A DNA stretch of 64,000 nucleotides from Hyaloscypha bicolor E (GCF_002865645.1 NW_020194643.1:736119-800118); one strand, 5' to 3'; shown: positions 32,427 through 45,305, numbered from the stretch's first letter. Program-made: numbers and translations. The notes: a model not told the origin generated them from the letters alone.

Positions 32427-35400
32427 ATGCCTCCTCGAATGAAGCAAACTCCTCGAGGGCCTCCAGGACCCGTCGGTGGCAGACACGATTCACAAGCTTC
32501 ATCTTTGCCCTCGCCGGGTATTGCAACTCCTAACAATGAACATGTATCGTTGACCTCATCCGAAAGTGGCTCCTCAGAATCCTCTCCTCGCGAGCTCCCC
32601 GACCAGCTCATCGAATTCGTTTCCCAGCAGAACAATGTCTCCGAACCTCCTCGTAAGCGACAGAAATTTAAAACTGCGAGCTCGCTGCCGACCAAGGACC
32701 CTGAACTCGAACATATAATAGTTCACCAGTGTCGCTGGGAGATTCGGTGTGTTGGGTCCAAGTTATCCAACTCTGACATACCCATGGAAAGGAGTGATAT
32801 TGGACCATATGTTTATTCGACCCAGCCCTGGGGATCCCCCGCCTCTCTTTATATCGTTGGTGAGACGAGACAGCAGGTCTTCCATGGGAAAATACCTCTG
32901 ACGGAAGGCATGGAAGATGTTCACCTGGCGCTGCTCGTCCACCAGGAGTCAAGAAAATGGGCTAGGTTACAGGGCAGACTGTGGACTGAGTTCGGGATTT
33001 CCTTGTACCAGAAAAATGGACTCGATTGCATTGAGTTGATCTTTACAATAAAATGGAATACGACTACCTCGCCACATAACGTTCTGCAAGCTACTACTAA
33101 GACTCTAGCACTGTTGAAAGTCATGTGAGTAGTTGGGGGAGGCGTCTTTGCCCATTCAATCTATCTTCATTATTTTAGCCCGCTGGAATTTGTTAAAATT
33201 ACTGACTCACTCATTACCTAGGGCACGATACTTTCCTGACCAAAATGTTACCAAAGCCGAGAAATGGTCTCCTCGGGACTTTTATCAAAGCGTCCATTCA
33301 ACCGATAAGAACGATGCATCCTCAGCCTCCATGAGAATTGAAGAGTTGGAGTCGGAATTATATCCGTTCCAGAAGAGAGCTGTTCGGTGGCTTCTACGAA
33401 AGGAGGGGGTTGAGTGGTCTGCCAAAGGAGGTGTCAAAGATGCTTCCATTCCGAATGGCAAGGCCTTACCCAACTCATTCATCCAAGCGAAAGATTTCTT
33501 TGGTCGGCCATGTTATGCCAGCCATTTATTTGGAATTGTTACCCTTGATGTTGGTCCTTTTCTGGCCTCGGAGCAGCAACTGAATGGCGGTATTCTCGCA
33601 GAAGAGATGGGTCTTGGGAAGACGGTCGAGATGATTTCTTTGATCACACTTCACAAGCGTCCCAATGACGGCACGACCAATGTTTTCGACCATTTTACCG
33701 GCAGAGACGTGCAAAAAACTGCAGCCACATTGATTATCACTCCACCATCTATTCTTCAGCAATGGATATCCGAGATCAACAGACACGCTCCGCATCTTAG
33801 AGTTTTGCATTATGTGGGCATAAAGGCAAAAAGCAAGGTCAAGCCCTCCGACCTCTTGAATAAGCTGGCGACATCAGATATCGTTATCTCAACATATTCT
33901 GTACTCGCTGCCGAGATCAATTTCACGCAATTGAACCCGACCAAGAAGCTACGCAACGAGTCCAAATATCCACGACCGAAAAGCCCCATCATGCAATTAT
34001 CTTGGTGGCGGATTCTCCTGGACGAGGCGCAAATGGTTGAGAGTGGAGTCAGTAAGGCAGCCGTTGTGGCAAGGATGATTCCGCGCGAAAATGCATGGTG
34101 TGTTACTGGAACGCCTGTGAGGAAAGACGTGAACGATCTCTTGTAAGTACAAAATAGTCGGATGTTGATGTTTCAATTCCGGCTGGTTTTTTCACCCTAC
34201 CTCTAGACTCCTTACCCTGCAACTACTGACTTCCTCGTCACTCAGAGGCCTATTAGTATTTCTTCGTTATGAGCCATATGCCTCGATGAAGCACATCTGG
34301 TCCTCACTGATCTCATCCCATAAGAATGAGTTCCACAAGCTCTTTGGATCGTTAGCTCTTCGCCATAACAAGCAGAGTGTCCGTGACGAGCTCAGACTCC
34401 CTGCTCAACGAAGATATGTAATCACAATGCCCTTTACTTCGATAGAGGAACAACACTACCAAGAGTTATTCAATCAGATGTGTGAAGAGGTCGGGTTGGA
34501 TGCTCAAGGGGCACCCCTTTTAGATAATTGGAATCCGGATGAGGTGTCCGATGTCATGCGACGTTGGCTGGTGCGTCTTCGCCAGACCGTCCTTCATCCT
34601 GAGGTTGGAGGCCGAAACAGGCGTGCACTAGGGCAAAAGGATGGTCCTCTGCGGACTGTAGATCAAGTGTTGGATGTGATGATGGATCAAACTGATGTTT
34701 CTATCCGGGCCGACCAAAGAGCTCTACTCACATCCAGGCTGCGAAGAGGTCAATTGTTTGAAAACTCTCCACGAGTTCAGGAAGCTTATGACATCTGGGC
34801 AGAAGTCGTTACTGAGGCCCGTGCCATTGTGGAAGAATGTCGAGCACAGCTTAGCGAAGAGCAAGCAAAATTCCCAGTTGATGGAAAGACATCCTCGGCC
34901 AATCGAAGCTGGCAAGTCTCTGGGACGGATAGCGATGAAGATGAGCAAGAAGAGTGAGTAAGCCACTGAACATCTAGAGAACCGTCTGAAGCTTTGCAAC
35001 AGGATTGATCCAACTTCGCGTTTGAGCGTTTTCCGAATGCGACTGAGGAATGCTTTAGAGATTGAACACATGGCGATATTCTTTCGTGCGAACGCCTATT
35101 TCCAGATCAAGTCAAACGAGGACATGACAAAGCCCGATACTCTTGAATTTGAAGCGCTAGAAAAGCTCGAGACCGAGGGCTATGATGAGGCTAAGAAGTT
35201 GAGGCGCGAAATTTTGCAAGAGGTGAGTGATTGGGGCGCTGGCTTGCGTTCTCCCAAGATGCTCGATGCTGATAGAATTAAAGATCTTTCGAAAAGCGGA
35301 CAAGCTCATGAGAACTATAGCGAAACGAGCTGCTACCCAGACTTTTGCACAAATTCCCGAATTCCTTTCTAACCCGCCGAGAGGTGGTCTCGAGAGTCGA

Positions 35401-37203
35401 CGAATTATGGAGCAGCTGGATACCTTAGCCATCGCCCTTGATTCCCAGGCAAATAAACTTGACGAATGGAGAGAACAAACTGTGCAATTTCTTCTGCGCT
35501 CTCTGGTGGACGAAGAAGAGGGTATAGAGATCACAGGAGACGAATATGAGGAGTCGACCAAAACACAGGATGAAGTAATGGTCTATGTTCAGGCATTGAG
35601 AGCGGCAATTGCGGACCGCCACGATGCCTTGACCGGACAAGAGAACCAGCTCGTTGCACATGAGATCAAGACAACACTCCGCCTGGCAAAAGACGGCGAG
35701 GGACCTTTCCCAGAGAAAACGCTTGAATTACTCAACGCCCGAGCACAATTGAAACCTACGAAAGAAATGGGCTCTGTTCGCGGAATCGTTGCTGAGCTCC
35801 GGGCCCTAGCAATGTCGTTGAGACCTGACGCTGAGAACGGCAGCATGAGAGCGCAAAATGAGCTTTCAATTGTCGAGAAACAGCTCAATGCTACGCAGAA
35901 GCAGTTTAGTGAGCAGACTAAAGTTACAGCGGCATTAGAAAAGGAGGTGGAGCTCTTTACAAACGTGATGAATACCCGCTTGGAATACTACCGGCAATTG
36001 CAATTTATCTCCGACACGGTAGCACCATATGAAGGCCCAAACAACGAAAGGGTGCTTGCAAGAATGCTCGAGGACGAAGCAAAACTCTCTCGAAAGATTG
36101 CCACCGCAAAATCAAAACGACGATACTTAGATCATCTAAGAATGGAGGCGACAAATCAAAAAGAACAACGAATGTGCGTAATCTGCAGAGAAACATTTGA
36201 AATTGGAGCGCTTACCGTGTGTGGCCACCAATATTGTAAAGAGTGCATCCATTTCTGGTGGAGTTCTCACCGCAACTGCCCTGTCTGCAAGCGGAAGTTG
36301 ATCCAAGCCGATCTCCATGACATTACTTATAAGCCACAGGAACTCACAATTGAAGCTGAGGAGGTCCACGAAGCTCATGAGAGGTCGTCACCGTCTTCGA
36401 CATCAAGGAGATCTGCCATCTATTCCGAAATCAGCAAGAGCAAACTTGCAGAGATCAAGAATATTGAACTGGACGGGCCATCTTTCACAACAAAAGTTGA
36501 TACCTTAGCCAGGCATCTCATGTGGTTGAGGGAGACAGACCCAGGAGCCAAATCCATCATCTACTCTCAATTCAGGGACTTTCTGGACGTCTTAGCTCGT
36601 GCGTTCCAGCGATTCAGAATCGGATTTTCGTCAATCGACAAGCCCAATGGTATCGAGAGATTTAAGAACGACCCAGGCGTCGAATGTTTCTTACTCCATG
36701 CTCGAGCGCACAGTTCAGGGTTGAACTTGGTCAACGCAAGCCATGTCTTCCTCTGTGAGCCCCTTTTGAACACAGCTCTTGAGCTCCAAGCCATCGCTCG
36801 TGTCGATCGAATCGGACAACACCAAGAGACGAATGTCTGGCTTTATTTGGTAGACGGCACAGTGGAAGAATCCATTCACCAGCTCTCTGTCAAGAAACGC
36901 ATGGAGCATATCGGTCAAAGATTGTCAGCCGGAAAGGGTAAACAGAAAGAGTTGAGTCCTGATGAGCTCCTCGACACAAACCTCGAAGAAGCCAATTCGA
37001 TGGAATTGCAGCAAGCTTCGTTGACTGGTTTGCTAGCCAAAGGCGGCAGAGGGGGTGAAATGATTGAGAAAGAGGATCTGTGGGATTGTTTGTTTGGTGG
37101 TGTTGGACAGCGAAATACGGCGATCCGTACGCTGGAGAACGATCCCGAGATTCGGCAGCACCTTGCAGCTGAGGCAGCTCAGGAGAGACTGGCTGTTGCT
37201 TGA
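32427..37203 (+). CDS. IRC20: SNF2-family ATPase with RING finger (Irc20/SHPRH type)
   Basis: Exons 32427-33124, 33222-34142, 34246-34953, 35003-35222, 35284-37203, 1488 aa. Introns are 97, 103, 49 and 61 bp with standard signals. The N-terminal ~230 residues are disordered then family-specific. The SNF2 N-terminal lobe carries Walker A EEMGLGKT (Lys ~366) and a DEAQ box (~500-503). A long insertion with coiled segments follows. A C3HC4 RING lies at ~1147-1184 (CVIC, CGHQYC, CPVC). The helicase C lobe has IIYSQFRDFLD (~1275), SSGLNLVNASHVFLCEP and RVDRIGQ (~1355). RING placed between the lobes with DEAQ is typical of Irc20/SHPRH-like DNA translocases with E3 ligase activity. They act in the nucleus in recombination and DNA-damage tolerance; yeast Irc20 has ~1550 residues. 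All catalytic motifs look intact. Confidence 0.88.
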
Positions 37204-37823
37204 AGAGTCCAGGTGTTGTCCTGGTTGCACTAACTTATTGGGTATATCTATGGACTTTGCAGGTAAATTCCTGGGCAATACATTTGCAGAATAGATAATA
37301 GACACATGAGCGAACGAACACGCATATCTGAAAGAACTTTAACCACTGGAAGCCCTGCCAAAACCAGTTCGTCACTAAGCTCTGACTACAAGGCCACCAT
37401 ACCCACTGAATACCTACGCAAAGCCCAAGCCATTCCACGTGCCGCCCGGGTTCAAGGGGTCAAATACTACCAAACCTAGAAGGAGAGACGAAGCGCTGAT
37501 TGGAGGGCTTGGCTTTCAGGAACATCAATGCATAATGTACGGATATTTTCCAAACAAAACAATCGGGACATATGAAATTGAAGCTCTTCTTCACTTAGGC
37601 ACAGATCCTCTTGATGTCTACTGAAGTTCTCAGCCTTGCATGCTGAGCCTCGCTGACTCTGGCTTTATTAGCGAGCCCCCACAGTCAGCTGAAGCGACAG
37701 CCGACAACTTCTCTTCCACACACAACACGCAGGACTGCTCACCACAACTCAACTTCCCTTTGATGGAGACACGAAGCCCCTCTCGCATCCAAGAAATTAA
37801 GTGGCGACGTCACACGAGAAGCA
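37204..37823. promoter_or_regulatory. Intergenic region, IRC20 3' flank and recyclin-1 promoter
   Basis: 620 bp between two + strand genes. Short open frames (37439-37624, 37640-37954) are not supported as genes. The latter overlaps the recyclin start in another frame and could act as an upstream frame in the leader, but nothing more can be said. Confidence 0.5.
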
Positions 37824-40604
37824 ATGTCGAACTTCAAGCGCGCTCCCGTCCAGACGGGGGCGCCGAGGAGCAATGTCCTCGCCTCCCTGAAGGCAACCCA
37901 GATGATCGATATCAAGCCTGTCCTCCCTGCGGAGATCATTTCAACGATCCTTGATTTTCTGCCTATACCCGATCTTATGAGTTTCGGGCGTACTTCAAAA
38001 CGAATGCTGGAAATGGTATACGAGGATTCGAGGTGGGTACAAAGGTTGAAGATCATGGGGGTCTGGAATGAGGGGGAGGCACGGAAGCGATTCGAAGAGG
38101 CCTTGAAAATGAAGAGGGAGATGATGAAAATAAGAGCGGAGGAGGAAGCCAAACGGACAGGAATAGGGGTCAATGGGAATGCAGGTCTGAGGAAGACGAG
38201 CACAACATTATTCGATGCTGGCATAGAGGAGGAACGACAGAAGAGATCTATGGAGATGGCAGCGAAGGCGAAGCCCTCTTTGGATGGCTTTGAGACCCTG
38301 GCTCTCTCTTCTCCTGCCCAATCGACACCTGCCCCAATCACCCGAGCACCGATGCTTGATCCTGAAGCGTTACTCAATGTCTTCTCGGTCGTGAAGTCTG
38401 TACGGGGGTCAGCGAGGCAGGAGTTCGGGAGGATATATGCTGCACTGGCACCATTCTACTATGATCTGGCAAAATCAAGGAGCCATATGGACCCGGTAAT
38501 TTTCAGAGTCTATCGGGATCCCGAACAACAGGCGCAGATGCTGTCACATCTACAGGTCTTTGCGCGAAGTGATTGGGCACAAGGATGGAGACAGCGAGAG
38601 GAGAAACTTACCACTATGGTGGGGATATTCGAAAATGCCGTTTTGCGAGAATTTGAGCAAGGTTACGAAGCTTGGGATATTGATGGCAGGATGCGTCGTT
38701 ACGCTCATGTCTTAGGAGTCCTGAATGGTGGTCAAGCTGGAATCGAGCTTTTCGTGCAGAAACACCCCATATTTTCGGACCGAGATATTCTTGGAAACCC
38801 CATGGATTGCATCAATCATGCTTCAGCTGATGGTATAGCTCTTGAACCATCTCGAGAGTTCTTGGAAAGGCTTGCAGCAAAAGTCAACGAGCAAGGAGCC
38901 ATCATAGACCGAATTTTCCCTGTTGGACAAGACGTTTTCCAGATATTGTTGGATAAAGTTGGGGAAGACATCCTCATGGAGTATGTGACTCCTCTGTTTG
39001 ATGAGGCTCACGAACGGAGCATACCGTCCTACCTGAAAGGTGTAGCGGGGATGTTTGAACAGACTCTGCGATTTGCTGTCACTCTGAAGCCCTCCAAAAG
39101 CTCTTGTGCGAATTTCGCTGATAAAGTCATGGCTGTGGTAGCCAGGGTATTTGAGCCTCATGTCGACTTGTTTCTTCAAGATGAGCTGGATTATTTCAAA
39201 AAGCTCGCAGAGACCGAGGTGGGGAACTGGGAGGAGAAGCTTTCTGCGCAGGAAGCTACGACCGAATCCTTTTTCATGGCGAATTTCAATCGCCAAGCCG
39301 ACAAAAAGGACTTCTTGACCTCGTTCAAGAAAGTGGTTATGATGCCGGTCAATGTTCTACCGAGCTTACCGATTGTGTCGCCATTTGCAACCAAACCTGT
39401 TCCAACTCAGCAAGTAGTGAACCGATCGAGTCTCCAGGCTCCAGGTTCAGGTTTATCTCCTGGTCCGTCAAGACCGCAAACTCCGGGCTTGGGTGCAGCC
39501 AGTGATCGGACGTCAACCCCTTTACCGGGGGAGGCGCCGACGGATGAGTTGGCTGCAAAAGCGGCTCTCATGGCTTCGAGAATGGAGGGCATTCGATCCT
39601 TGTTCAGTATTGAGGTTGCATTGGATCTGACTCACGCCGCGAAAGCAAGCATTGAACGAGCAGCACTGTTCGTTCGTCTTGGCGGTCAGACAGGGGAAGA
39701 GGCAAGAGAGCAATGTGAAGCTATTTTCGTCAACCTCCTCCGGATTCTCGGAGACAGGCATGTAAAGGGTGGCTTTGACAAGGCGGTGGATCATCTCTCG
39801 AAATACAACCCTCGCGAAGTCAGTGAACATCAACAGGGTGTTGCACCTCTGGTGACTTTCCTGGAGTTGGTCAATGTTGGTGATCTCATCTCTCAAATGA
39901 TAGATGTCTTCTACGAGCAGCAAATGGCTGGCCCCAAGTTATCTGATCGTAATGACTTTCTTGATCCCGCCGTTAAGGCGAAGAAGAAATTTGAGCAGAT
40001 GCTTGACGAGCGTGTCGCAGCTGGACTGAATAAGGGTATAGATGTATTGATGGACGAAGTTGAGTATCTTTGCGCAACCATCCAGCAGCCCACCGACTAT
40101 AATCCGGCTCCAGCTACAGATGGGAAAACGCAAGATTTTGACATTGGCCCGACCAAAGCGGCGGAGCAGGTTGTTAATCTTGTTGAGTCACACACCAAAA
40201 TGTTGACTGGAAGTACCGACAAGAACATGCTTGACGTATTCAACCAAGAGGTTGGATTGCGCCTGTTCACTGCTTTATGCAAGCATCTCAAACGCCAGCG
40301 AGTGAGCGTCGATGGTGCCATCAAACTCATTTCAGATATGAACCTGTACTTTCTCTACATCAGGACGCTGAAGAATTCGGATCTTCTTGAGTACTTCAAG
40401 GCATTGCGAGAGCTTAGCCAAATATATCTCATAGATCCGAAGCACGCGAAGGAGATGGCAGAGGTGATAGCTGATGGCGACCGTTTCCACGGAATCTTCA
40501 GAGCAGAGGAGGTTTACGAGTTTGCAGAGCGGAGAGCGGATTGGTACTCGGTGAAAAGGGACGTGGAGAGGGCGATGTATGGAATTGGATGCGTGGCAAT
40601 GTGA
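37824..40604 (+). CDS. RCY1: Recyclin-1, F-box protein with Sec10-like domain
   Basis: A single uninterrupted exon of 926 aa starting at ATG in the context AGCAATGTC. An F-box lies at ~33-76 (VLPAEIISTILDFLPIPDLM, then RTSKRMLEMVYEDSRWVQRL). A charged linker follows, then a long helical Sec10/exocyst-like region from ~190 to the end (LLNVFSVVKSVRGSARQEFG, MRRYAHVLGVLNGGQAGIELF, FAERRADWYSVKRDVERAMYG). This architecture is that of recyclin-1 (S. cerevisiae Rcy1, S. pombe Pof6). It acts in endosome-to-plasma-membrane recycling and septation and couples to Skp1 through the F-box. A low-complexity Pro/Ser/Thr stretch (~525-575) interrupts the helical part. The gene is convergent with the phosphatase gene, with only 106 bp between the stops. 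Confidence 0.9.
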   Translation: MSNFKRAPVQTGAPRSNVLASLKATQMIDIKPVLPAEIISTILDFLPIPDLMSFGRTSKRMLEMVYEDSRWVQRLKIMGVWNEGEARKRFEEALKMKREMMKIRAEEEAKRTGIGVNGNAGLRKTSTTLFDAGIEEERQKRSMEMAAKAKPSLDGFETLALSSPAQSTPAPITRAPMLDPEALLNVFSVVKSVRGSARQEFGRIYAALAPFYYDLAKSRSHMDPVIFRVYRDPEQQAQMLSHLQVFARSDWAQGWRQREEKLTTMVGIFENAVLREFEQGYEAWDIDGRMRRYAHVLGVLNGGQAGIELFVQKHPIFSDRDILGNPMDCINHASADGIALEPSREFLERLAAKVNEQGAIIDRIFPVGQDVFQILLDKVGEDILMEYVTPLFDEAHERSIPSYLKGVAGMFEQTLRFAVTLKPSKSSCANFADKVMAVVARVFEPHVDLFLQDELDYFKKLAETEVGNWEEKLSAQEATTESFFMANFNRQADKKDFLTSFKKVVMMPVNVLPSLPIVSPFATKPVPTQQVVNRSSLQAPGSGLSPGPSRPQTPGLGAASDRTSTPLPGEAPTDELAAKAALMASRMEGIRSLFSIEVALDLTHAAKASIERAALFVRLGGQTGEEAREQCEAIFVNLLRILGDRHVKGGFDKAVDHLSKYNPREVSEHQQGVAPLVTFLELVNVGDLISQMIDVFYEQQMAGPKLSDRNDFLDPAVKAKKKFEQMLDERVAAGLNKGIDVLMDEVEYLCATIQQPTDYNPAPATDGKTQDFDIGPTKAAEQVVNLVESHTKMLTGSTDKNMLDVFNQEVGLRLFTALCKHLKRQRVSVDGAIKLISDMNLYFLYIRTLKNSDLLEYFKALRELSQIYLIDPKHAKEMAEVIADGDRFHGIFRAEEVYEFAERRADWYSVKRDVERAMYGIGCVAM

Positions 40605-40710
40605 CTGGTACATAGATCTCAATCGTTCATGATGACCCCTAAATCTCTCTACAGGTGACTTCTAAATGCAAATTGACTCGCAGCCCCAAACAACCTCTAA
40701 AATGTCCCCC

Positions 40711-41826
40711 CTACGCACGGAGGATAGCAAGTAAACTCTCTTCGTCTTCCTCCGAATAGCCAATGGAACGACAATACTTCCTCACTCCTCCGTACTTCTC
40801 GTTCAGATGCCTTTCCATCTTCTCAATCCAATCGGCGGGACATCCCGCGAAATCCTCCGTGAGGCCAATGCTCTGGATCTCCACCAGTCTGCTTTCCCTC
40901 TCTGGCTCTAATTCCCCCTCACTCATACAATAATCATAGCTTATTGCCGGTACCGGGACCGAGAGCAACAAGAGGATGAGAGCGATGATGAGGCCAGTGC
41001 GGTCTTTACCTTGCGTGCAGTGGATCAAAATTGGATAGTTGGAAGTGGTAGAATAGGCACGCAGAGCATCAGCAATCTCGGGTCCACAGTGATCGATAGA
41101 GTCGAACCCCAGCCCGACAAGCCCTCGGGGCTGCATTACTTCACGCCCGAGGATGGAGATTGCTTCCATGCGGTAGCCGAAGATCATGAGCGTTACAAGT
41201 TTGCTGGTATGAGGTTAGTAGGAGATAAAGGGGGAAAGCGGTGTGCTACATGATGCTCCATGTTGAAAGCTGCCAGAGGAGACTTCGCTCGAAGCCCTTG
41301 CCGTTGATGTTGATGTTTAAATAGGCCACCCCGGGAATTTCGGAGGGTTCTGCGAGAGCTGCATTTGACTGCATGAGAACAGGGATCTCGAGATCTCCTT
41401 GCCTCTTTTTCACTCGGTTTGCGTGCTCGGTTCTGGGATTGTTAGAAAGTAGAAAATAGGGGGTTGGGGAACATACACTGTTCGGAGATCTATGATGGTC
41501 TTGATACCATATTCGTCCTTCAGGCGCGTTCTGTCTGATAAGGTCGCATCGTCTGAAAATGTCAGTGCAAGACACGTTGAACAGTCTAGAATAAGACTCA
41601 CCTGGTTGAGCGGATCTGAATACCCTCCCTTCAGTAACCAGCCTTGGACACCTGGTCAGCATTTGCCCCTGAAATGTGTAGAGGGTCATGGGCGGGCACA
41701 CTTCTGCCCAAGAAACTCGTTAATGTTCTTCCCAGCATCTCGAAAATTTAAGATACCCTCAAACGGCGTGTCTATAATCTCTCCGCGTTCGACATCCTTC
41801 CCCGTCTCTGTCTTTGATATTGCCAT
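40711..41826 (-). CDS. Tyrosine/dual-specificity phosphatase, Y_phosphatase3 family
   Basis: Exons 41826-41702, 41651-41602, 41552-41477, 41432-41250, 41203-40711, 308 aa. The four introns are very short (50, 49, 44 and 46 bp). The N-terminal NFRDAGKNINEFLG and FRSAQPDDATLSDRTRL blocks, GIKTIIDLRT, and the P-loop HCTQGKDRTG (Cys ~207, Arg ~213) match fungal protein-tyrosine phosphatases of Pfam Y_phosphatase3. The CX5R active site is intact, so it is likely an active phosphatase; the substrate (phosphotyrosine or phosphoinositide) cannot be told from sequence. Downstream helices (DWIEKMERHLNEKYGGVRKY) complete the fold. The second exon is only 50 nt. For intron 1 the acceptor GACCAG at 41652 was chosen over TTTCAG because only it keeps frame. 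Confidence 0.85.
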
Positions 41827-42752
41827 AATGAGATAAGAAATGAGACAGCCTGTAGTGAGCAAGAAATATAGGAGTCGGTCAAAACAAGATTCTTAGATCA
41901 TAACGCCCATGCAGGGTTCCCTAATAATCAATTCTCCGAACTGTTGAAGAAGATGCAGGGGGGGCAGGCAGTTCTGATGAAGTGCGAATTAGATTGTCCA
42001 AGACCGGGAATGTGTCAAAGCGGGAAAAGATGAAGCGAAATCATCATAGCTGATCCTTGCCGCAGATCACAAAATGAGCCCATGAACAGAAACCTGGGGA
42101 TAGAGAACATGCTGAAAACACAATTCCGTGCCTGCCTCTGGCTTCAACTTTGAGGTCTACCTGCTCTTGTATCTTTAAAGCGTGCAAAATAAAACAGCAT
42201 CCCTGCTGGCTCGCGATTCACGACGCTCTCCCACAAAGCCAACACTGTGCGATGGCATCGGCAATTCTGATACCGAAGCCTTATTAAGCCTTAGCGGCGT
42301 GCAGTAGCGTGGTGTGGCTGTGGCTGTGGTTATTGCTATTGATGATGTCACCATCACCATCAACCTCCACGGCCAAGCCCCGGAAGCAGTATGGGAAACG
42401 GCAATGACCTGCTGCAGAGAGCTACACCTGAACTAGACAACTAGGCCAAAGAAGTATGATGCGACGAGACACAGGACGCAATGGTGCATCACTCTTGTTG
42501 CTGAGCATCTCGCCTCTTCTCCACTCCTCTCCTGTCCCTACCTCCCTTGCAAGTACCAGTTGTGAGGACTGCTTGACTACTTGATTGCTTGAGAAGCACT
42601 CCATCAACACTCAACCATCATCTGATTGACACATGGATTGAGCTGTTTGCAGCTCCGGAGCAGCGAAATATCCTCCCTTTTTCGAAACACACCATTTTCG
42701 TTGTACTCACGCCACCTCACCCACGTCATTGTGTCAACATAACTCGCTCGTG
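41827..42752. promoter_or_regulatory. Divergent promoter, phosphatase / EIS1-like
   Basis: 926 bp between opposite start codons, with both 5' UTRs. A GTGGTGTGGCTGTGGCTGTGG-like stretch and its CACCATCACCATC counterpart near 42310-42365 are simple repeats. No gene is supported in the gap. Confidence 0.55.
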
Positions 42753-45305
42753 ATGGCTCAAACCACAGCGCCTGCTGTGGCGACGGGCCCCATCCTGGAT
42801 GTCAGCCAACCGACAAGAACATCCAACAAGCTCGAGGATCAGGCAGCCATTGCTGCTTTATATGTCACCAAATACGACAATGCCTCCAAGACCGGTCGTG
42901 AGTTCCTCGACGGCGACAATAAATTGTCTTCTGCAGGTGAGGGCTCTGCTCCGGAATGCGCGGATACCTGCATTCTTCTGCTAACAATCTGCGCAGGTGC
43001 AGCAGCCTCCCTCAAATACGCCCAAGCCCAAGATTTGCCCTCGTTCCCTTCCGCCGGATTGAAGAACGGTGATTCAGCTGCTGGTGCTGCCGCCAGTCTT
43101 GGGTGGGCAAACCAGAAGGCCTTCGAACATTGGAAACCAGATCCCTCAGCTTCCGCCTCTGCCGCTGCAGTTCTTGCGAAGGATTACAAGATGGCTCCTC
43201 TCTGGCAACCGGAACAGAGCACCAATGGTGCAAAGGCTGCGCTTTTGGCTCATAGGGATGGCGGAAAAGTGGAGATTTGGAAGCCAGAGGCTTCGCTCTG
43301 GGGAAATTCTGCTGCGAACCAGGCATTCCAGAAGGATCGAGCTGGTGGATTGTCCCCGCAGTTGGATTATGGACATACAGCTCTCGGTCGTCAGGGCTCA
43401 CTCCTGGCTGCGACGGGAGCCATGTCAACAAGCAGGAAGAGAGCAGAATCGACGCCAATCCCTTCCTCATTTGTCGAGAGATACCCAGATGAGTCAAATG
43501 CGACAACGAATGCCCTGAGCGCTGCGACTTCTGCATCGAAGAATAGAAAACGAACGAGTGTTACATCAGAGGGTGGAGCAGTTCCATTTACGGTAATGTC
43601 GAGGGAGATGTATACTTCGAATCCTCCTGTAGCTCCTGAGGTCGATGAGCAGAATAGACAAGCTACTCTTCATGCTTCAGCCATCGCCATGGCTAAGCAA
43701 ATGTACAACCATCAGCAAAAGCAAATCGATGCTACTTCCGCTGCTCACCGTGGCGCAATGGCAGCCCACCATCGGAGGCCCTCGTCCGTCGAATCAGCAG
43801 ATGAGATACAGCCTATGCGATTCAACAATCTGCAAGAAGCTGCCCAAAAGCTTGCCCAGGAGCGTCTGGCCAGACTCCATGATGAGCATGCAAAGAATCG
43901 GGAGTACCGTGATTATTATGGAAACACTCCAAAGCCGCAATCCAGACTATCAATTCGCGGCCGGACTCGACGACGTGCATCTAGTGATGGTAGTATGGAT
44001 GAGGACAGGGAGCAGTCCAACAAGATCCGAGCCCAGATGTCTCTGTTCTCCAGTAATATATCGCAAGTGGATTCGAAGAAGAGGCAACAAGACCGAGAGG
44101 CGTTGATTGCAGCTGCTCAACGCAACGTCACCAAGAGTCTGCATGGGATGGACGAGAAGGTGTTTGCGGATACCGGCAAAGTGGCCCCTTCCCTTCTTAG
44201 CGAGTGGGAAGTCAAAGCACACGCTGCTGCCCAAGCCAAGAGCGATACCCGGATGGAAAATTATGGCAAGGTCAACATTGGTGGAGGAAAGTTCATGAAT
44301 CAGAGTGCGGTAGATTTAGTGGCCCAGAGAAATGTGCAGCCAGTTTTGGATGAGATCAATGAGAAGGCTGAAGCTGAGAGGGAACGAGTAGCAGCGGCGA
44401 AGTTGGAGCAAGAAACACAGGCGAGAAAAGAAGCCGAGCAGAAAGCACGTGGGAGAGAGAAGAAAGAGATTGATAGGAAGTTGAAGCGTAAGTAATACCA
44501 GGAAGTGTGATAGCCCTGTGCTGACTTGGATATAGAGCAAAGCAAAGACGAGCAGAAGTCAGCCGCGGCAGAGGCAAAGGCTGCAAAGAGAGAAGAAAAC
44601 CTAGCTGCGAAAGAGAAGAGAAAGTCTCTGAAATCTGGAGAGGCTGTAACCGCAGGACCAGCTACGGAACCAGAGACGACGGCAGAAGCTACTACTGTTG
44701 CTCCGGCCACCATAGCAGATGAAGCACATGCGACAATCGCGGAGCGCCGTGCAGTCGCCTCAACACTAATTCCCATCCCAACATCGATGGAGGACCAAGT
44801 AAGTATGCGTATGCGGGAGACCGCTGACGCCGCGAACAAAGATGAGAGTACGCCTCTGTCTCCTAGCTCGCCAGGCGATGGCAGCAAAGTCAAGAACTGG
44901 CTGAAAACCAAATTCTCCCGCCGGATGAGCAAACCTCAGAAGCCTTCCGCCACTGAAAAGGAGAAAGAACCTGAGAAAGCTTTTGTTGGCGGTGCTGCAC
45001 TCACTGGAGCAAGCGCAAATAACAGTACCACGAGCCTCGGAGCAAAGCCCTCTTCGGTTCGAGATGTGGCTATGGCTGGGAAAGCTAAGGAGCAAGAGGC
45101 GGAGCCAGAACCAGAAGAAAGGGGCAGAGGAAAAAGGAGAGATAGCGAAGTCAGTGCGTTAAGCGAGCCCGTTGGAGATATCGATGAGGAGGAATTCCAG
45201 GAGGCGAGAGACAATTTTGATGAGGACCTTGCACCTCCTCCTACCTTTGTTGCAGAGAAGAGCATTAGTCCTGCGCGCTCCGCAAGATTTCACGAGGAGA
45301 TCTAA
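42753..45305 (+). CDS. EIS1: Eisosome protein 1-like (Eis1)
   Basis: Exons 42753-42936, 42997-44487, 44536-45305, 814 aa. Intron 1 (60 bp, branch CTAAC) is a multiple of three and in frame; intron 2 is 48 bp. The N-terminal half carries Ala-rich repeats that include a W-x-P or W-A-N element: AAASLKYAQA, AGAAASLGWANQKAFEHWKP, AAAVLAKDYKMAPLWQPE, AKAALLAHRDGGKVEIWKP, AANQAFQK. This repeat pattern and the LEDQAAIAALYVTKYD start are typical of fungal Eis1, a component of plasma-membrane eisosomes (with Pil1/Lsp1). The middle is Lys/Arg-rich and coiled (EKAEAERERVAAAKLEQE). The C-terminus has VKNWLKTKFSRRMSKP and an acidic end. A 43-bp GTAAGT...AAAG segment at 44799-44841 looks like an intron but removing it breaks the frame. 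It is divergent from the phosphatase. Confidence 0.83.

Noticed and set aside
41652..41701. Intron 1 of the phosphatase ending at the TTTCAG acceptor
   Set aside because: That acceptor gives an immediate TGA. The GACCAG acceptor 16 bp downstream keeps frame and restores the conserved block.
44799..44841. Intron-like GTAAGT...GCTGAC...AAAG segment in the EIS1-like gene
   Set aside because: Its 43-bp removal shifts the frame and leads to an early stop, whereas the unspliced frame continues into VKNWLKTKFSRRMSK-type conserved sequence.
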